Origin: Streptomyces sp. NBC_00448
GTDB taxonomy: Bacteria; Actinomycetota; Actinomycetes; Streptomycetales; Streptomycetaceae
DNA length: 64,000 nt
Assembly: GCF_036014115.1 (NCBI RefSeq)
Contig: NZ_CP107913.1
Coordinates: forward strand, 1,550,001-1,614,000
Direction of reading: 5' to 3'
Below, piece by piece: positions 9,916-22,080 of this stretch (within the stretch, counting starts at the first letter, position 1; every line of letters starts with the position of its first letter). The notes beneath the pieces are model-generated. The model worked only from the letters and a program-made list of their open reading frames with translations. It made no database searches and was not told where the DNA came from. Both the position numbers and the translations under genes were made by a program.

Positions 9916-11335
9916 GTCCGGTGCCCCTTTCCGCTTCGCATCGCTCGCTCACCGCGGAGAACAGCGCCACGGCCTCTCCGCCCGCGCCCAGCCGGGACAG
10001 GCACATCGCCTGCCAGAACTGGGCGGCCAGCGTCGTGGGGTGGTCGCGGCCGAGGGAGGTCGGGCAGACCCGGGCGAGCGTGCCGAGAATGCGCACCGCC
10101 TCCTGAAGGTCGCCGCGGTGCACGAGGGTGACGGCCTCGCGCAGCCGGGACGTCGCCTTCGGCTCCGTCATGCCGCTCATCACCATCTGCTGGGTGGTAC
10201 CGCTGAGCGCGAGCCGGTCGGAAGCTCCCGTCGTGGGCCACTGCGCGGCCTCCTGCTCGGCGGTGGACCGCGGCCCCCCGAGGGTGACCTGCGGGTTACC
10301 CAGATACTCGGGGGTCTCGGCCGGTGCGGCCGCCGCGTCAGGCGCGCCCACCGCGTCAGGCGCTGCCGGCGATTCAGGAACGTCCGGCACGTCCGGCACG
10401 GTGAACCCGTCCGGTACGAGCGCGGGCGCGACCTGGTGAACGCTGGCCACCGCCTGGTCCCGTACGCACCTGGCGACCATGTCCCGTACCAGCTGCGTGG
10501 TCTCCGGTGCGGAGCCGAGCGGAAGCGCGTCCAGCACCTCGGCCGCGCTCGCAGGCCGTCGAACAACGTCCCGCTCGGTCAGCGCGTCCACGAGCGCGGC
10601 CAGTCGCTCGGGTATGCCGGGTGTGCCCGCGAGCCGCGGCACCCCGACGTCCACGACCTGGAAGACGATGCCCGCGACCTCTTCCTCGTCGGTGAACGGC
10701 TCCCGCCCGGTGAGCATCGTGTACATGCAGGTGCCCAGCCCGTACAGGTCGGCGGTGGGCCGGGGCGAGGCGCCGCGCATGGTCTCCGGCGGCAGGTGCC
10801 GCGGGGTGCCCACGACGTCGCCGACCCCGGTGAGCGGGGTGTTGTCGAGGACCCGGGACAGCCCGAAATCATGGAGCACGACCCGGCCGGACCGGGTGAC
10901 CATCACATTCGACGGTTTGACGTCGCGGTGCACCACACCTGCCTCGTGGACTGCTTCGAGGCCCCTGCAGATGCTCACCGCGACGGTCTCGACCACCTCG
11001 ACGGGCAGCGCTCCCTCGCGCTCGACGAGGGTCAACAGCTCGACGCCGTCGAGGAGTTCCATCACCAGGAAGGGGGTGCCCCCGGAGTCCGCGCCGGCGT
11101 CCTGGACCCGGACCACCGAGGCGGAGCTGATCCTGGCCAGCGTCTCGGCCTCGCGCCGGAAGCGCTCGAAGACGACGGGATCGGCGTTCAGTCCGCCGGC
11201 GGCGAGGACCTTGACCGCCACCCGGCGGCCCAGCGTCAGGTCCTCCGCCTCGTAGACGCGGCTGGTGCCGCCTGCCCCGAGCGGCCGGAGTAACCGGTAG
11301 CGGTCGCCGAGTACGCCGCCCCCTGCCGTCGCCAT
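9908..11335 (-). CDS. Serine/threonine protein kinase with TPR-like C terminus
   Basis: The 475-residue protein has a complete Hanks-type kinase domain: glycine loop LGAGGTSRV, Lys42 in VAVKVL, catalytic HRDVKPSN, DFG in LHDFGLSR, and LPPE in place of APE. A Pro/Ala-rich linker (about 300-375) leads to a C-terminal helical segment (AVRILGTLARVCPTSLGRDHPTTLAAQFWQA, given here only as landmarks at about 405-450) resembling TPR. No membrane segment or PASTA domain is seen, so it is cytosolic, unlike PknB-type kinases. ATG 11335 has GGGGAGG five bases upstream. It is first in the operon with the EACC1-like and caspase genes, suggesting a sensor or trigger role. Confidence 0.9.
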   Translation of the reverse strand: MATAGGGVLGDRYRLLRPLGAGGTSRVYEAEDLTLGRRVAVKVLAAGGLNADPVVFERFRREAETLARISSASVVRVQDAGADSGGTPFLVMELLDGVELLTLVEREGALPVEVVETVAVSICRGLEAVHEAGVVHRDVKPSNVMVTRSGRVVLHDFGLSRVLDNTPLTGVGDVVGTPRHLPPETMRGASPRPTADLYGLGTCMYTMLTGREPFTDEEEVAGIVFQVVDVGVPRLAGTPGIPERLAALVDALTERDVVRRPASAAEVLDALPLGSAPETTQLVRDMVARCVRDQAVASVHQVAPALVPDGFTVPDVPDVPESPAAPDAVGAPDAAAAPAETPEYLGNPQVTLGGPRSTAEQEAAQWPTTGASDRLALSGTTQQMVMSGMTEPKATSRLREAVTLVHRGDLQEAVRILGTLARVCPTSLGRDHPTTLAAQFWQAMCLSRLGAGGEAVALFSAVSERCEAERGTGRG

Positions 11336-11396
11336 CCCCGCCTCCCCGTCCCCGACATGGCCCACGATGAGGACGATCCTATGCCGCCGGGCGGGG

Positions 11397-13994
<2,598 letters not shown>

Positions 13995-14112
13995 CGGCAC
14001 TCCTCACGCGGTGGAAGTCCCATGGTAACGAGCGGCGGCGCCCGGCGGGCGGCCCGCCAGGGGCAAGGCGGCCCCGGCCGGACCTCCGCGGGCCCCGGAA
14101 GGCGCGGAGCGC

Positions 14113-14144
14113 GGGCGTACACCGGTGCGCGCCGGTGTACGCCC
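14113..14144 (-). terminator. Hairpin between apt and relA
   Basis: GGGCGTACACCGG (14113-14125) and CCGGTGTACGCCC (14132-14144) form a perfect 13-bp stem with a 6-base loop, 70 bp after the apt stop. There is no T-tract, so it may only attenuate apt transcription. Its CGTACAC/GTGTACG arms resemble those at 54668-54714. Confidence 0.6.
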
Positions 14145-14213
14145 CCTGGGGCCGCCAGGGTGGCCCGGCCCGCCGCTCGGCGCCCCAGCGGCTCCGGCGG
14201 CCCCGTTACGGAC

Positions 14214-14774
14214 TCAGACCACCACGAGCGCGTCGAGCGGCACGCCCTTCAGCGCCGGGGCGAGCCGCTCCCGGCCACCGAGCACGGCCAGCTCCAGCAG
14301 CACCGCCAGGCCGACGACGCTCGCGCCGGTGCGGCCGATCAGGTCGAGCGCGGCCTCGGCGGTGCCACCGGTGGCGAGCACGTCGTCGATCACGATCACC
14401 CGGTCGCCGGGGCCGAAGGCGTCGGTGTGCACCTCGATCTCGGCGGTGCCGTACTCCAGCGCGTAGCCCTGCGCGAGGGTCGGGCCGGGCAGCTTGCCCG
14501 CCTTGCGGACCGGTACGAAGCCGAGCCGGGCGCGGGCGGCGGCGGGCGCGGCCAGGATGAAGCCTCTCGCCTCCAGGCCGACGACCTTGGTGGCCGCGTG
14601 CCGGCTGCACAGCCCGGCGAGCGCGTCCACGAGGGCGTTGAACGCCACCGGGTCGGCGAGCAGCGGCGTGATGTCCTTGAACATCACCCCGGGCTGCGGA
14701 TAGTCCGGCACGTCGCGAATCCGGGACAGCAGCAGGTCCCGCAGCTCGGAGGAGGCGGCTTCCGTCGTGGTCAT
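14214..14774 (-). CDS. apt: Adenine phosphoribosyltransferase
   Basis: Purine salvage enzyme converting adenine and PRPP to AMP. The 186-residue protein has the APRT N-terminal region (DVPDYPQPGVMFKDITPLL), the GLEARGFI segment and the PRPP-binding loop VIVIDDVLATGGTA. ATG at 14774 has GAAAGAAG upstream. It lies between secF and relA in the order usual for Streptomyces, where Apt may also influence purine nucleotide supply for (p)ppGpp synthesis. The secF terminator precedes it, so it probably has its own promoter between 14775 and 14855. Confidence 0.96.
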   Translation of the reverse strand: MTTTEAASSELRDLLLSRIRDVPDYPQPGVMFKDITPLLADPVAFNALVDALAGLCSRHAATKVVGLEARGFILAAPAAARARLGFVPVRKAGKLPGPTLAQGYALEYGTAEIEVHTDAFGPGDRVIVIDDVLATGGTAEAALDLIGRTGASVVGLAVLLELAVLGGRERLAPALKGVPLDALVVV

Positions 14775-14855
14775 GGTGCTTCTTTCGGTACGGGGTCCGG
14801 TACGAGGAGCGCGCGGGCCCGCCGTCCGGGCGCCGGGCGGTACGAGGACGTGAAA

Positions 14856-14900
14856 ACGCCCGCCGCCGCCCGGTGAGGTGCTTCCGGGCGGCGGCGGGCG
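14856..14900 (-). terminator. Intrinsic terminator of the yajC-secD-secF operon
   Basis: A perfect 17-bp inverted repeat (14856-14872 with 14884-14900, 11-base loop) lies 6 bp after the secF stop. On the minus strand it is followed by TTTTC, making it one of the clearest rho-independent terminators in the window. Confidence 0.88.
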
Positions 14901-14905
14901 GCGGA

Positions 14906-16096
14906 TCAGTGGCGCTTGCCGGAGGGGCGGTTGCGGCCGCGGGTGCCCCGGTTGGAGGGCTGGTTGCGGGTCGGGCGGGAGGCGGAGTCGCTGCCGCCGG
15001 TGCGCTGGGCGCCGGGGCCGACGACCGCGGGTGCGGCGCCGTCCTCGTCGTCCTCGGGCCGGTCGTCGCTGTCGTCGGGGTCGGCCGGGGACTCGCCGGC
15101 GGCGAGCCTGGCCTTCGCCTTCGCCGCCTCGGAGGCCCGCTTGGCGAGCACCCGCTTGCGCAGCGACTTCATCTGCGGCTCGTGCTCCTTCAGCTCCGCC
15201 ACGATCGGGGTGGCGATGAAGATCGAGGAGTACGCACCGGCGGTGAGGCCGACGAACAGCGCGAGCGCGATGTCGTTGAGCATGCCGGCGCCGAGGATGC
15301 CGCCACCGATGAACAGCAGCGCGGCGACCGGCAGCAGCGCCACCACGGTGGTGTTGATCGACCGGACCAGGGTGCTGTTGAGGCTGCGGTTGGCGACCTC
15401 GCTGTAGGTGGCGGTGTTCTTCTTGGTGATGTCCTTGCTGGCTTCCTTCAGCCCGTCGAACACCACGACCGTGTCGTAGAGCGAGTAACCGAGGATGGTC
15501 AGCAGGCCGATCACCGTACCGGGCGAGACCTCGAAGCCGACGATCGCGTAGACGCCGACGGTGATGGTGAGGTCGTGCAGCAGGGCGACGAGCGCGGCCA
15601 CGGCCATCCGCCACTCGAAGGCGATGGCGAGGTAGATGACCACCAGCACGAGGAAGATGATCAGACCTTCGACTGCCTTGTGGGTGATCTCCTTGCCCCA
15701 GCTCGGGCCGACGATCTCCGCGTCGATCTTCGACGCCGGGAGGTCGAGGTCCTTGGCGATCTCCTGCTGGACCTTCTTCGACTCGTCCGTGGAGAGTCCG
15801 GCGACCTGGACGCGCATGCTGCCGTTGCCGAGCTTCTGCACGGTGGCGTCGCGGCCGTCGGTGTCCCCGGAGATCTTGCTCTGCACGTCGGAGACGGACA
15901 TGGACGTCTTCGGGGTGTTGAAGACCGCGCCGCCGGAGAAGTCGATGCTCTCCTTCAGGCCGTTCACCACCAGGCCGACGATCGCGACGATCGTGACGAT
16001 GATGGAGACCGTGTACCAGATCTTCCGCTTGCCGACGAAGTCGTAGCTGACCTCACCGCGGTGCAACCGGTGACCGAGGGTGCCGAGCTTGGACAT
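14906..16096 (-). CDS. secF: Protein translocase subunit SecF
   Basis: SecF works with SecD to use the proton gradient for late steps of protein export. The 396-residue protein has one membrane helix near 30-50, the D1-type motif SIDFSGGAVF and an extracytoplasmic domain. A five-helix bundle follows with SLYDTVVVFDGLKE and RSLNSTLVRSINTT signatures. The C-terminal tail (about 310-396) is charged and rich in Asp, Arg and Pro, ending NRPSGKRH, an extension typical of streptomycetes. The ATG at 16096 overlaps the secD stop by one base (TGATG), indicating coupled translation. Confidence 0.96.
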   Translation of the reverse strand: MSKLGTLGHRLHRGEVSYDFVGKRKIWYTVSIIVTIVAIVGLVVNGLKESIDFSGGAVFNTPKTSMSVSDVQSKISGDTDGRDATVQKLGNGSMRVQVAGLSTDESKKVQQEIAKDLDLPASKIDAEIVGPSWGKEITHKAVEGLIIFLVLVVIYLAIAFEWRMAVAALVALLHDLTITVGVYAIVGFEVSPGTVIGLLTILGYSLYDTVVVFDGLKEASKDITKKNTATYSEVANRSLNSTLVRSINTTVVALLPVAALLFIGGGILGAGMLNDIALALFVGLTAGAYSSIFIATPIVAELKEHEPQMKSLRKRVLAKRASEAAKAKARLAAGESPADPDDSDDRPEDDEDGAAPAVVGPGAQRTGGSDSASRPTRNQPSNRGTRGRNRPSGKRH

Positions 16097-17877
16097 CAGG
16101 CTTCCTTCGTCTCGGAGGACTGGCGGCGGATACGGCGCAGCGGCGGAGTGACGCCCAGGCTCTCCGCGTTGAGGCCGGACCACTTGTGGCCCTTGGCGTA
16201 GAAGGCCTTGCGGGCGAGGATCGTCATCAGCGGCTTGGTGAACAGGAACACCACGGCGACGTCGAGCAGGGTGGTCAGGCCGAGGGTGAACGCGAAGCCC
16301 CGAACCTTGCCGACCGACACGACGTACAGCACGGCCGCGGCGAGGAAGGACACGAAGTCCGACACCAGGATGGTGCGCCGGGCGCGCGGCCAGCCGCGGG
16401 CCACCGCCGGTTGCAGCGACCTGCCGTCGCGTAGCTCGTCCCGGATTCTCTCGAAGAAGACGATGAACGAGTCCGCGGTGATACCGATGGCGACGATGGC
16501 GCCACAGACCGCCGGCAGGTTCAGCGCGAATCCGACCGCCTCACCCAGCAGGCACATGATCGTGTAGGTGAGCCCGGCGGAGACCAGCAGGCTGAGCACG
16601 GCGACGAAGCTGAGGCCGCGGTAGTACGCCAGCAGGTAGAGCACGACCAGCGCGAGGCCGACGGCACCGGCGATCATGCCGCCGTGCAGCTGCTCGCCGC
16701 CGAGCGCGGCCGAGACGGTGGTCTTGTCGGAGATGTTGAAGGCCAGCGGCAGCGAGCCGTACTTCAGCACGTTCGCCAGGTCGGTGGCGGACTGCTGGGT
16801 GAAGTCACCGGAGATCTGGGCGGTGCCGCCGGAGAGGGTCGAGGAGACCGAGGGGGCCGACACCACGTTGCCGTCGAGGTCGATGGCGAACTGGTTGTTC
16901 GGCGACTGCTGCGCGGACAGCGCCTTGGTGACGGAGGTGAACTGCGAGGAGCCCTTGCTGTCGAAGCTCAGGTTCACCACCCAGCCGTTGCCGCCCTGGG
17001 TGTCGAAGTTGGCGTTGGCGCTGGTGACGTGCTTGCCGTCGATCTCGGAGGGGCCGAGCAGGTACTTCACCCACTGCTTGCCCTCCTGGCCGCAGGCGAC
17101 GACCGGGTCGGTGCCCTTGGTGCCCTCGGCCGCCTTGGCCCGCTCGGCCGCCTTGGTGCAGTCGATGGCCGCGTACTTGGCCTGGAGAGCGGCCGGCACG
17201 TTGGCCGTCGGGTCGCTGGTCGCGCCGCTGGTGTCGGTCGGATCGGGCGAGGTGGTGCTCGGCGTCGTCGCGGTCGGCTTCGGGGTGGGGGCCTTGTCCG
17301 TGCTCGACTTCAGGGCGTCGGTGACCGCGCGGCCCTGGCTGCTGGTGGACGACGGGCTCGCGGTGGACTTCGACGAGCTCGACGGCGTCGTGCTCGACTT
17401 CGGGGTGGCGGAGCCGGACGACTTCGGGGTGGTGCTGCCGGAGGGAGTCGGCGTCGTCGTCGGCGTGGGGGCGCCGGCGCCGTCGGCGAGGACCGGCCGG
17501 AAGTAGAGCTGAGCGGTGGTGCCCACCTGCTGCTCGGCCTGGTCGGCGTTGGTGCTCTTGGGGATGTCGACGATGATGTTGTCGCTCCCCTGGGTCTGCA
17601 CCTCCGCCTCGGAGACGCCCAGGCCGTTGACGCGGTTGTTGATGATGTTGACCGCGGTGTTCATGTTCGCCTTGGAGACGGCCTTGCCCTGGTCGGGCTT
17701 GGCGGTCAGCGTGATCTCCACGCCGCCGGCGAGGTCGATGCCGAGCCGCGGGGTCTTGTGGCCGGAGAGGAAGATCCCTCCGGTCAGCGCCACCAGAGCG
17801 ACGAGGATCACGGCCAGAGCGCGTCCGGGGTATCCCTGGCTCCCCGAGGACCTGCGGCCCTTCTTGGCTGCTGCCAC
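16096..17877 (-). CDS. secD: Protein translocase subunit SecD
   Basis: Partner of SecF in the Sec export machine. The 593-residue protein has an N-terminal membrane helix, the D1 motif LGIDLAGGVEITL, a large extracytoplasmic domain and a C-terminal five-helix region with ITADSFIVFFERIRDELRDG. The extracytoplasmic part is interrupted by a Ser/Thr/Pro-rich low-complexity stretch (about residues 138-230, bases roughly 17190-17470), which makes it longer than most SecD proteins. GTG 17877 follows GGGAGAG with eight bases between; the upstream in-frame ATG at 17913 lacks such a site. It is preceded by yajC. Confidence 0.95.
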   Translation of the reverse strand: MAAAKKGRRSSGSQGYPGRALAVILVALVALTGGIFLSGHKTPRLGIDLAGGVEITLTAKPDQGKAVSKANMNTAVNIINNRVNGLGVSEAEVQTQGSDNIIVDIPKSTNADQAEQQVGTTAQLYFRPVLADGAGAPTPTTTPTPSGSTTPKSSGSATPKSSTTPSSSSKSTASPSSTSSQGRAVTDALKSSTDKAPTPKPTATTPSTTSPDPTDTSGATSDPTANVPAALQAKYAAIDCTKAAERAKAAEGTKGTDPVVACGQEGKQWVKYLLGPSEIDGKHVTSANANFDTQGGNGWVVNLSFDSKGSSQFTSVTKALSAQQSPNNQFAIDLDGNVVSAPSVSSTLSGGTAQISGDFTQQSATDLANVLKYGSLPLAFNISDKTTVSAALGGEQLHGGMIAGAVGLALVVLYLLAYYRGLSFVAVLSLLVSAGLTYTIMCLLGEAVGFALNLPAVCGAIVAIGITADSFIVFFERIRDELRDGRSLQPAVARGWPRARRTILVSDFVSFLAAAVLYVVSVGKVRGFAFTLGLTTLLDVAVVFLFTKPLMTILARKAFYAKGHKWSGLNAESLGVTPPLRRIRRQSSETKEA

Positions 17878-17953
17878 CTTGTTGTCTCTCCCTGTCCTAC
17901 CGCCCCCGGGCATGCGTGCCCAGGGGTGGCCACGAGTGGATGAAGCCGGACGC

Positions 17954-18457
17954 TTACTTGGAGGCGGAGCCGTTCTGCTCCTTGGCGGCGTCGTCCTTGG
18001 CGGCGGAGCCGTCCTGCTCCGCGTCAGCGTCGGACTTGTCGAGGCTGATGGGCTCCTCGTCGCCGTCGGCCGCCTTGTCCGCGTCCGTCACACCATCGGC
18101 CGATGCGGCGTCCCCCGCGGCCGCGTCGGCGCCGTCCTCGGCCTCCTCGTCGAGCCCGGTGGGCTCCTCGGGCTCGATGCCGTGCACGATCCGGTTGAAC
18201 TCCTCCTCGGAGAGCACCGTGCCGATGGCGGACTTGGTGAAGTGGGCGTGAACACCGTCCGTGATCTCCAGGAGGACGGTCTCGTCGTTCACCTCCTTCA
18301 CCACGGCGTACATGCCACCGATGGTGCGCACGCCGGTGCCGGGCTCCATCTTGTTGCGCATCTCCAACGCCTGGCGCTGCTTGGTCTTCTGCGACCGGGT
18401 CATCATGAACATGACGCCGACGATCAGGATCAGGGGGAGGAGAATTCCGATGCTCAC
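17954..18457 (-). CDS. yajC: Preprotein translocase subunit YajC
   Basis: Small accessory membrane protein of the SecDF complex. The 167-residue protein has one N-terminal membrane helix (ILLPLILIVGVMFMMTRS) and the conserved MRNKMEPGTGVRTIGGMYA beta-domain, then an acidic, Ala/Asp-rich tail of about 65 residues. GTG 18457 gives the family-typical MSIGILL-like start, with AAGGA ten bases upstream. It is followed by secD (76-bp gap) and secF. It lies downstream of ruvB on the same strand, after a gap of 164 bp that could hold the operon promoter. Confidence 0.93.
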   Translation of the reverse strand: MSIGILLPLILIVGVMFMMTRSQKTKQRQALEMRNKMEPGTGVRTIGGMYAVVKEVNDETVLLEITDGVHAHFTKSAIGTVLSEEEFNRIVHGIEPEEPTGLDEEAEDGADAAAGDAASADGVTDADKAADGDEEPISLDKSDADAEQDGSAAKDDAAKEQNGSASK

Positions 18458-18621
18458 GGTGTGGACATTCCTTCGCACGGCCAACGTGGGGGATGGCCTG
18501 GATTTCGGGATGTGGGTGCCGATCCAGAGGAAGGGCGTCGGCGGAGTCTAAGCGCTGGCTCGCCGATGGAACAACGCCCAGCATTGCATGGGGGTTCCTA
18601 ATCGGAAGAGTCTAACCGAGG

Positions 18622-19701
18622 TCAGGTTCCGAACAGGCCGGTCTGTCCGGTTCCGCCCTGACTCGTCCCACCGCCCTGCTGGGGCGGTACGAGGCCCAGG
18701 TGGGACCAGGCCGCGGGGGTCGCCACCCGGCCCCTGGGCGTCCTTGCGAGCAGCCCTTCCCGCACCAGGAACGGCTCCGCGACCTCCTCGACGGTCTCCC
18801 GCTCCTCCCCCACCGCGACGGCGAGCGTGGACAGGCCGACCGGGCCGCCCCCGAAGAGCTTCAGCAGCGCGTGCAGGACCGCCCGGTCCAGCCGGTCCAG
18901 GCCGCGGGCGTCGACTTCGTAGACCTCCAGGGCCTGGGCGGCGATCTCGCGGTCGACCGCGCCGTCGGCCCGTACCTGGGCGTAGTCCCGCACCCGGCGC
19001 AGCAGCCGGTTGGCGATCCGCGGGGTACCGCGGGAGCGGCCGGCGATCTCGGCGGCGCCGTCGGTGTCGATCCTCACGTCCAGCAGCCCGGCCGAGCGGT
19101 GGATCACCCGCTCCAGCTCGGCGGGGGCGTAGAACTCCATGTGACCGGTGAAACCGAACCGGTCGCGCAGCGGTGGCGGCAGCAGTCCGGCCCTGGTGGT
19201 GGCGCCGACCAGGGTGAAGGGCGGCAGCTCCAGCGGGATCGCGGTCGCGCCCGGGCCCTTGCCGACGATCACGTCGACCCGGAAGTCCTCCATCGCCATG
19301 TAGAGCATCTCCTCGGCCGGCCGGGACATCCGGTGGATCTCGTCGAGGAAGAGCACCTCACCCTCGGTGAGCGAGGAGAGGATCGCGGCGAGGTCGCCGG
19401 CGTGCTGGATGGCCGGGCCCGAGGTGATCCGGATCGGCGCGGACATCTCGGCCGCGATGATCATCGACAGGGTGGTCTTGCCGAGCCCGGGGGCCCCCGA
19501 GAGCAGGACGTGGTCGGCGGTGGCGCCCCGCTGGCGGGCGGCCTTGAGCACCAGGTCGAGCTGCTGGCGCACCCGCTCCTGCCCGATGAACTCGTCCAGC
19601 TCCTTGGGCCGCAGCGCCGCCTCGACCGCCTGGTCCTCACGGTCGGCGGCCGACCCGACCAGCCGGTCGGGCGTATCGGCGGGGGCGTCGTCCCAGTTCA
19701 T
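18622..19701 (-). CDS. ruvB: Holliday junction branch migration DNA helicase RuvB
   Basis: AAA+ motor that drives branch migration with RuvA during recombination repair. The 359-residue protein has [12 protein letters not shown], Walker [11 protein letters not shown] (Lys75) and Walker [10 protein letters not shown]. Sensor 1 GATTRAG, the arginine finger region and a C-terminal winged helix ([19 protein letters not shown]) follow. The start ATG at 19701 is followed by the usual NWDD acidic N terminus. It lies 174 bp downstream of ruvA; the gap shows a short imperfect repeat of CGGATGAACGGCT at about 19759-19783 but no gene. Confidence 0.97.
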   Translation of the reverse strand: MNWDDAPADTPDRLVGSAADREDQAVEAALRPKELDEFIGQERVRQQLDLVLKAARQRGATADHVLLSGAPGLGKTTLSMIIAAEMSAPIRITSGPAIQHAGDLAAILSSLTEGEVLFLDEIHRMSRPAEEMLYMAMEDFRVDVIVGKGPGATAIPLELPPFTLVGATTRAGLLPPPLRDRFGFTGHMEFYAPAELERVIHRSAGLLDVRIDTDGAAEIAGRSRGTPRIANRLLRRVRDYAQVRADGAVDREIAAQALEVYEVDARGLDRLDRAVLHALLKLFGGGPVGLSTLAVAVGEERETVEEVAEPFLVREGLLARTPRGRVATPAAWSHLGLVPPQQGGGTSQGGTGQTGLFGT

Positions 19702-19875
19702 GGCAGGTCTCTCGGGTCGGGCGGGCGGAGGTCGGACACGGTCGGGCGGGTGGTTTCGGATGAACGGCTTCGGATGAACGGCTCCGGGTGGACGGGGAAC
19801 CGGTCGGCGGTGCGGGCTGGGGCGGAGGGTACGGGGTGCGCGGACGGTATCGGCTGATGCGACGGCGGTGCGGCG

Positions 19876-20493
19876 TCAGCGGGCGCGGTTGAGGGTCTGC
19901 AGGGCCGCGCGCAGCAGGGTGCCGACATGGGGCTCCGCGGCGGCCTCGGCCTGCGGGGTGACCGCCGCGACCGCCTCCTCCGCCTCGCGCGGCGCGTAGC
20001 CGAGCCCGACGAGCGCGGCCAGCAGCTGCTCGGACCAGGACGGCGGCACCGCGGCTCCGGCACCGCGGCCGGCTGCGGTGCCGGTGCCCAGCGGCGCCCC
20101 CAGCCGGTCCTTCAGCTCCAGCAGCAGCCGCTGGGCGCCCTTCTTGCCGATGCCGGGCACCGCGGTGAGGGCTTTCTCGTCGCCGGCCGCGACAGCGGCG
20201 CGCAGGGCGTCGGGGGCGTGCACGGCGAGCATCGTCTGGGCCAGCCGCGGGCCGACCCCGCTGACGGTCTGGAGCAGCTCGAAGACCTGCCGCTCGTCGT
20301 CGTCGGCGAAGCCGTAGAGGGTGAGGGAGTCCTCCCGGACCACCAGGGAGGTGGCCAGCCGGGCGGGCTCGCCCAGCCGCAGGGCGGCCAGGGTGCCGGG
20401 TGCGCACTGCACGGCCATGCCGATCCCGCCGACCTCGATGACCGCGGTGTCCGGGGCGAGCGCGGCCACCGGGCCGCTGACGAAGGCGATCAC
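19876..20493 (-). CDS. ruvA: Holliday junction DNA helicase subunit RuvA
   Basis: Tetrameric junction-recognition protein that loads RuvB. The 205-residue protein has the N-terminal OB fold (starting [12 protein letters not shown]), central HhH motifs ([28 protein letters not shown]) and a C-terminal RuvB-binding three-helix domain ([15 protein letters not shown]). GTG 20493 has AGGAG eight bases upstream and overlaps the ruvC stop by GTGA, so ruvC and ruvA are translationally coupled. Confidence 0.97.
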   Translation of the reverse strand: MIAFVSGPVAALAPDTAVIEVGGIGMAVQCAPGTLAALRLGEPARLATSLVVREDSLTLYGFADDDERQVFELLQTVSGVGPRLAQTMLAVHAPDALRAAVAAGDEKALTAVPGIGKKGAQRLLLELKDRLGAPLGTGTAAGRGAGAAVPPSWSEQLLAALVGLGYAPREAEEAVAAVTPQAEAAAEPHVGTLLRAALQTLNRAR

Positions 20494-21104
20494 GGGGTGG
20501 GCTCCTGAGTGGGTACGGGCGGCCGGGCGGGGGCGCGGCGGGCGGTGCCGCGGTGGGTGGCGGCGGCGCGCTGGGCGGCGGCCGCCTGCTGGAGACGGTT
20601 GCCGGCGACGGCCTGCTGGAGGCGGTTGGTGGCCGGGGAACGCCAGATGTGGCAGATGGCCAGCGCCAGCGCGTCGGCGGCGTCGGCGGGCTTGGGCGGG
20701 GCGTCCAGCCGCAGCAGCCTGGTCACCATGGCGCCGACCTGGTCCTTCCCGGCCCGGCCGCTGCCGGTGACGGCCGCCTTGACCTCGCTGGGAGTGTGCA
20801 AGTGCACCGGCAGGCCGCGCCGGGACGCGCACAGGATGGCGACCGCGCTGGCCTGGGCGGTGCCCATCACGGTGCGGACGTTGTGCTGGCTGAAGACGCG
20901 CTCGACGGCCACGGCCTCGGGGCGGTGCTCGTCCAGCCACGCTTCCAGGCCCCGCTCGATCAACACCAGCCGGTGGCCGATGTCCGCGTCGGCGGGCGTG
21001 CGGATCACCCCGACGCCGGCCATCGTCAGCGCCCGGCCGGGCACGCCGTCGACCACGCCGACACCGCACCGGGTCAGCCCCGGGTCCACGCCGAGCACCC
21101 GCAT
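20490..21104 (-). CDS. ruvC: Crossover junction endodeoxyribonuclease RuvC
   Basis: Resolvase cutting Holliday junctions. The 204-residue protein has the RNase H-like acidic residues: Asp7 in [11 protein letters not shown], Glu in AVERVFSQ and the C-terminal [12 protein letters not shown] pair. The C-terminal tail (about 165-204), rich in Ala, Arg, Gln and Pro, goes beyond the usual length and is probably disordered. ATG 21104 follows AAGGGGG; the longer reading frame upstream (to 21152) lacks a comparable site. It is first in the ruvC-ruvA-ruvB group. Confidence 0.96.
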   Translation of the reverse strand: MRVLGVDPGLTRCGVGVVDGVPGRALTMAGVGVIRTPADADIGHRLVLIERGLEAWLDEHRPEAVAVERVFSQHNVRTVMGTAQASAVAILCASRRGLPVHLHTPSEVKAAVTGSGRAGKDQVGAMVTRLLRLDAPPKPADAADALALAICHIWRSPATNRLQQAVAGNRLQQAAAAQRAAATHRGTARRAPARPPVPTQEPTP

Positions 21105-21191
21105 GCCGCCCCCTTCCCGCGCGCGTCCACCGCCGTCGGCGCCACTCGCCAACCTGTTCGTGCAGGTTATCGGTTGGCACCGACAAACAGC

Positions 21192-21227
21192 GGAGGGGCC
21201 GACGGGGTGTGTCCCGTCGGCCCCTCC
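21192..21227 (-). terminator. Strong hairpin downstream of yebC
   Basis: GGAGGGGCCGACGGG (21192-21206) and its complement at 21213-21227 form a perfect 15-bp stem with a GTGTGT loop, 22 bp after the yebC stop. It separates yebC from the ruvCAB operon downstream. Confidence 0.8.
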
Positions 21228-21248
21228 TGACCGTCCGTCAGCGGCGGC

Positions 21249-22001
21249 TCAGGCGTCGACCTTCTCCATGACCTCGTCGGAGACGTCGAAGTTGGCGAAG
21301 ACGTTCTGCACGTCGTCGCTGTCCTCCAGCGCGTCGATCAGCTTGAAGATCCTGCGGGCCCCGTCCTCGTCCAACTCGACCTGCATGGTGGGCAGGAAGT
21401 TGGCGTCGGCGGAGTCGTAGTCGATACCGGCCTCCTGGAGGGCCTTGCGGACCGGCACCAGGTCGGTGGCCTCGCTGATCACCTCGTAGGACTCGCCGAG
21501 GTCGTTGACCTCCTCGGCGCCGGCGTCCAAGACCGCGCCCAGGACGTCGTCCTCGCCCAGCTCGCCCTTGGGGACGATCACCACGCCCTTGCGGTTGAAC
21601 AGGTACGACACCGAGCCCGGGTCGGCCATCGAGCCGCCGTTGCGGGTCATCGCCACGCGCACGTCGGAGGCGGCGCGGTTGCGGTTGTCGGTCAGGCACT
21701 CGATGAGGACGGCGACGCCGTTCGGCCCGTAGCCCTCGTACATGATCGTCTGGTAGTCCGCGCCGCCGGCCTCCAGGCCCGCGCCGCGCTTCACCGCGCT
21801 GTCGATGTTCTTGTTCGGGACCGAGCTCTTCTTGGCCTTCTGGATGGCGTCGAAGAGGGTCGGGTTGCCGTCCGGGTCAGCGCCGCCGGTGCGCGCCGCG
21901 ACCTCGATGTTCTTGATCAGCTTCGCGAAGAGCTTGCCGCGCTTGGCATCGATCACGGCCTTCTTGTGCTTCGTCGTAGCCCATTTAGAGTGGCCGGACA
22001 T
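21249..22001 (-). CDS. yebC: YebC/PmpR family DNA-binding transcriptional regulator
   Basis: Members of this family are DNA-binding regulators; more recently some have been linked to translation of proline-rich stretches. The 250-residue protein starts [20 protein letters not shown] and has the [17 protein letters not shown] and [14 protein letters not shown] signatures through all three domains, at normal length. Adjacency to ruvC is a widespread arrangement. It follows pdxT on the same strand after a 79-bp gap and ends with a strong hairpin. Confidence 0.96.
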   Translation of the reverse strand: MSGHSKWATTKHKKAVIDAKRGKLFAKLIKNIEVAARTGGADPDGNPTLFDAIQKAKKSSVPNKNIDSAVKRGAGLEAGGADYQTIMYEGYGPNGVAVLIECLTDNRNRAASDVRVAMTRNGGSMADPGSVSYLFNRKGVVIVPKGELGEDDVLGAVLDAGAEEVNDLGESYEVISEATDLVPVRKALQEAGIDYDSADANFLPTMQVELDEDGARRIFKLIDALEDSDDVQNVFANFDVSDEVMEKVDA

Positions 22002-22080
22002 CCGACAGTCTCCTTCGCGTCACCAGTGCTGTTCTTCGTCGCGTGTTCTTCGTCGCGCGCTCGATCCTACCGGGATACGG

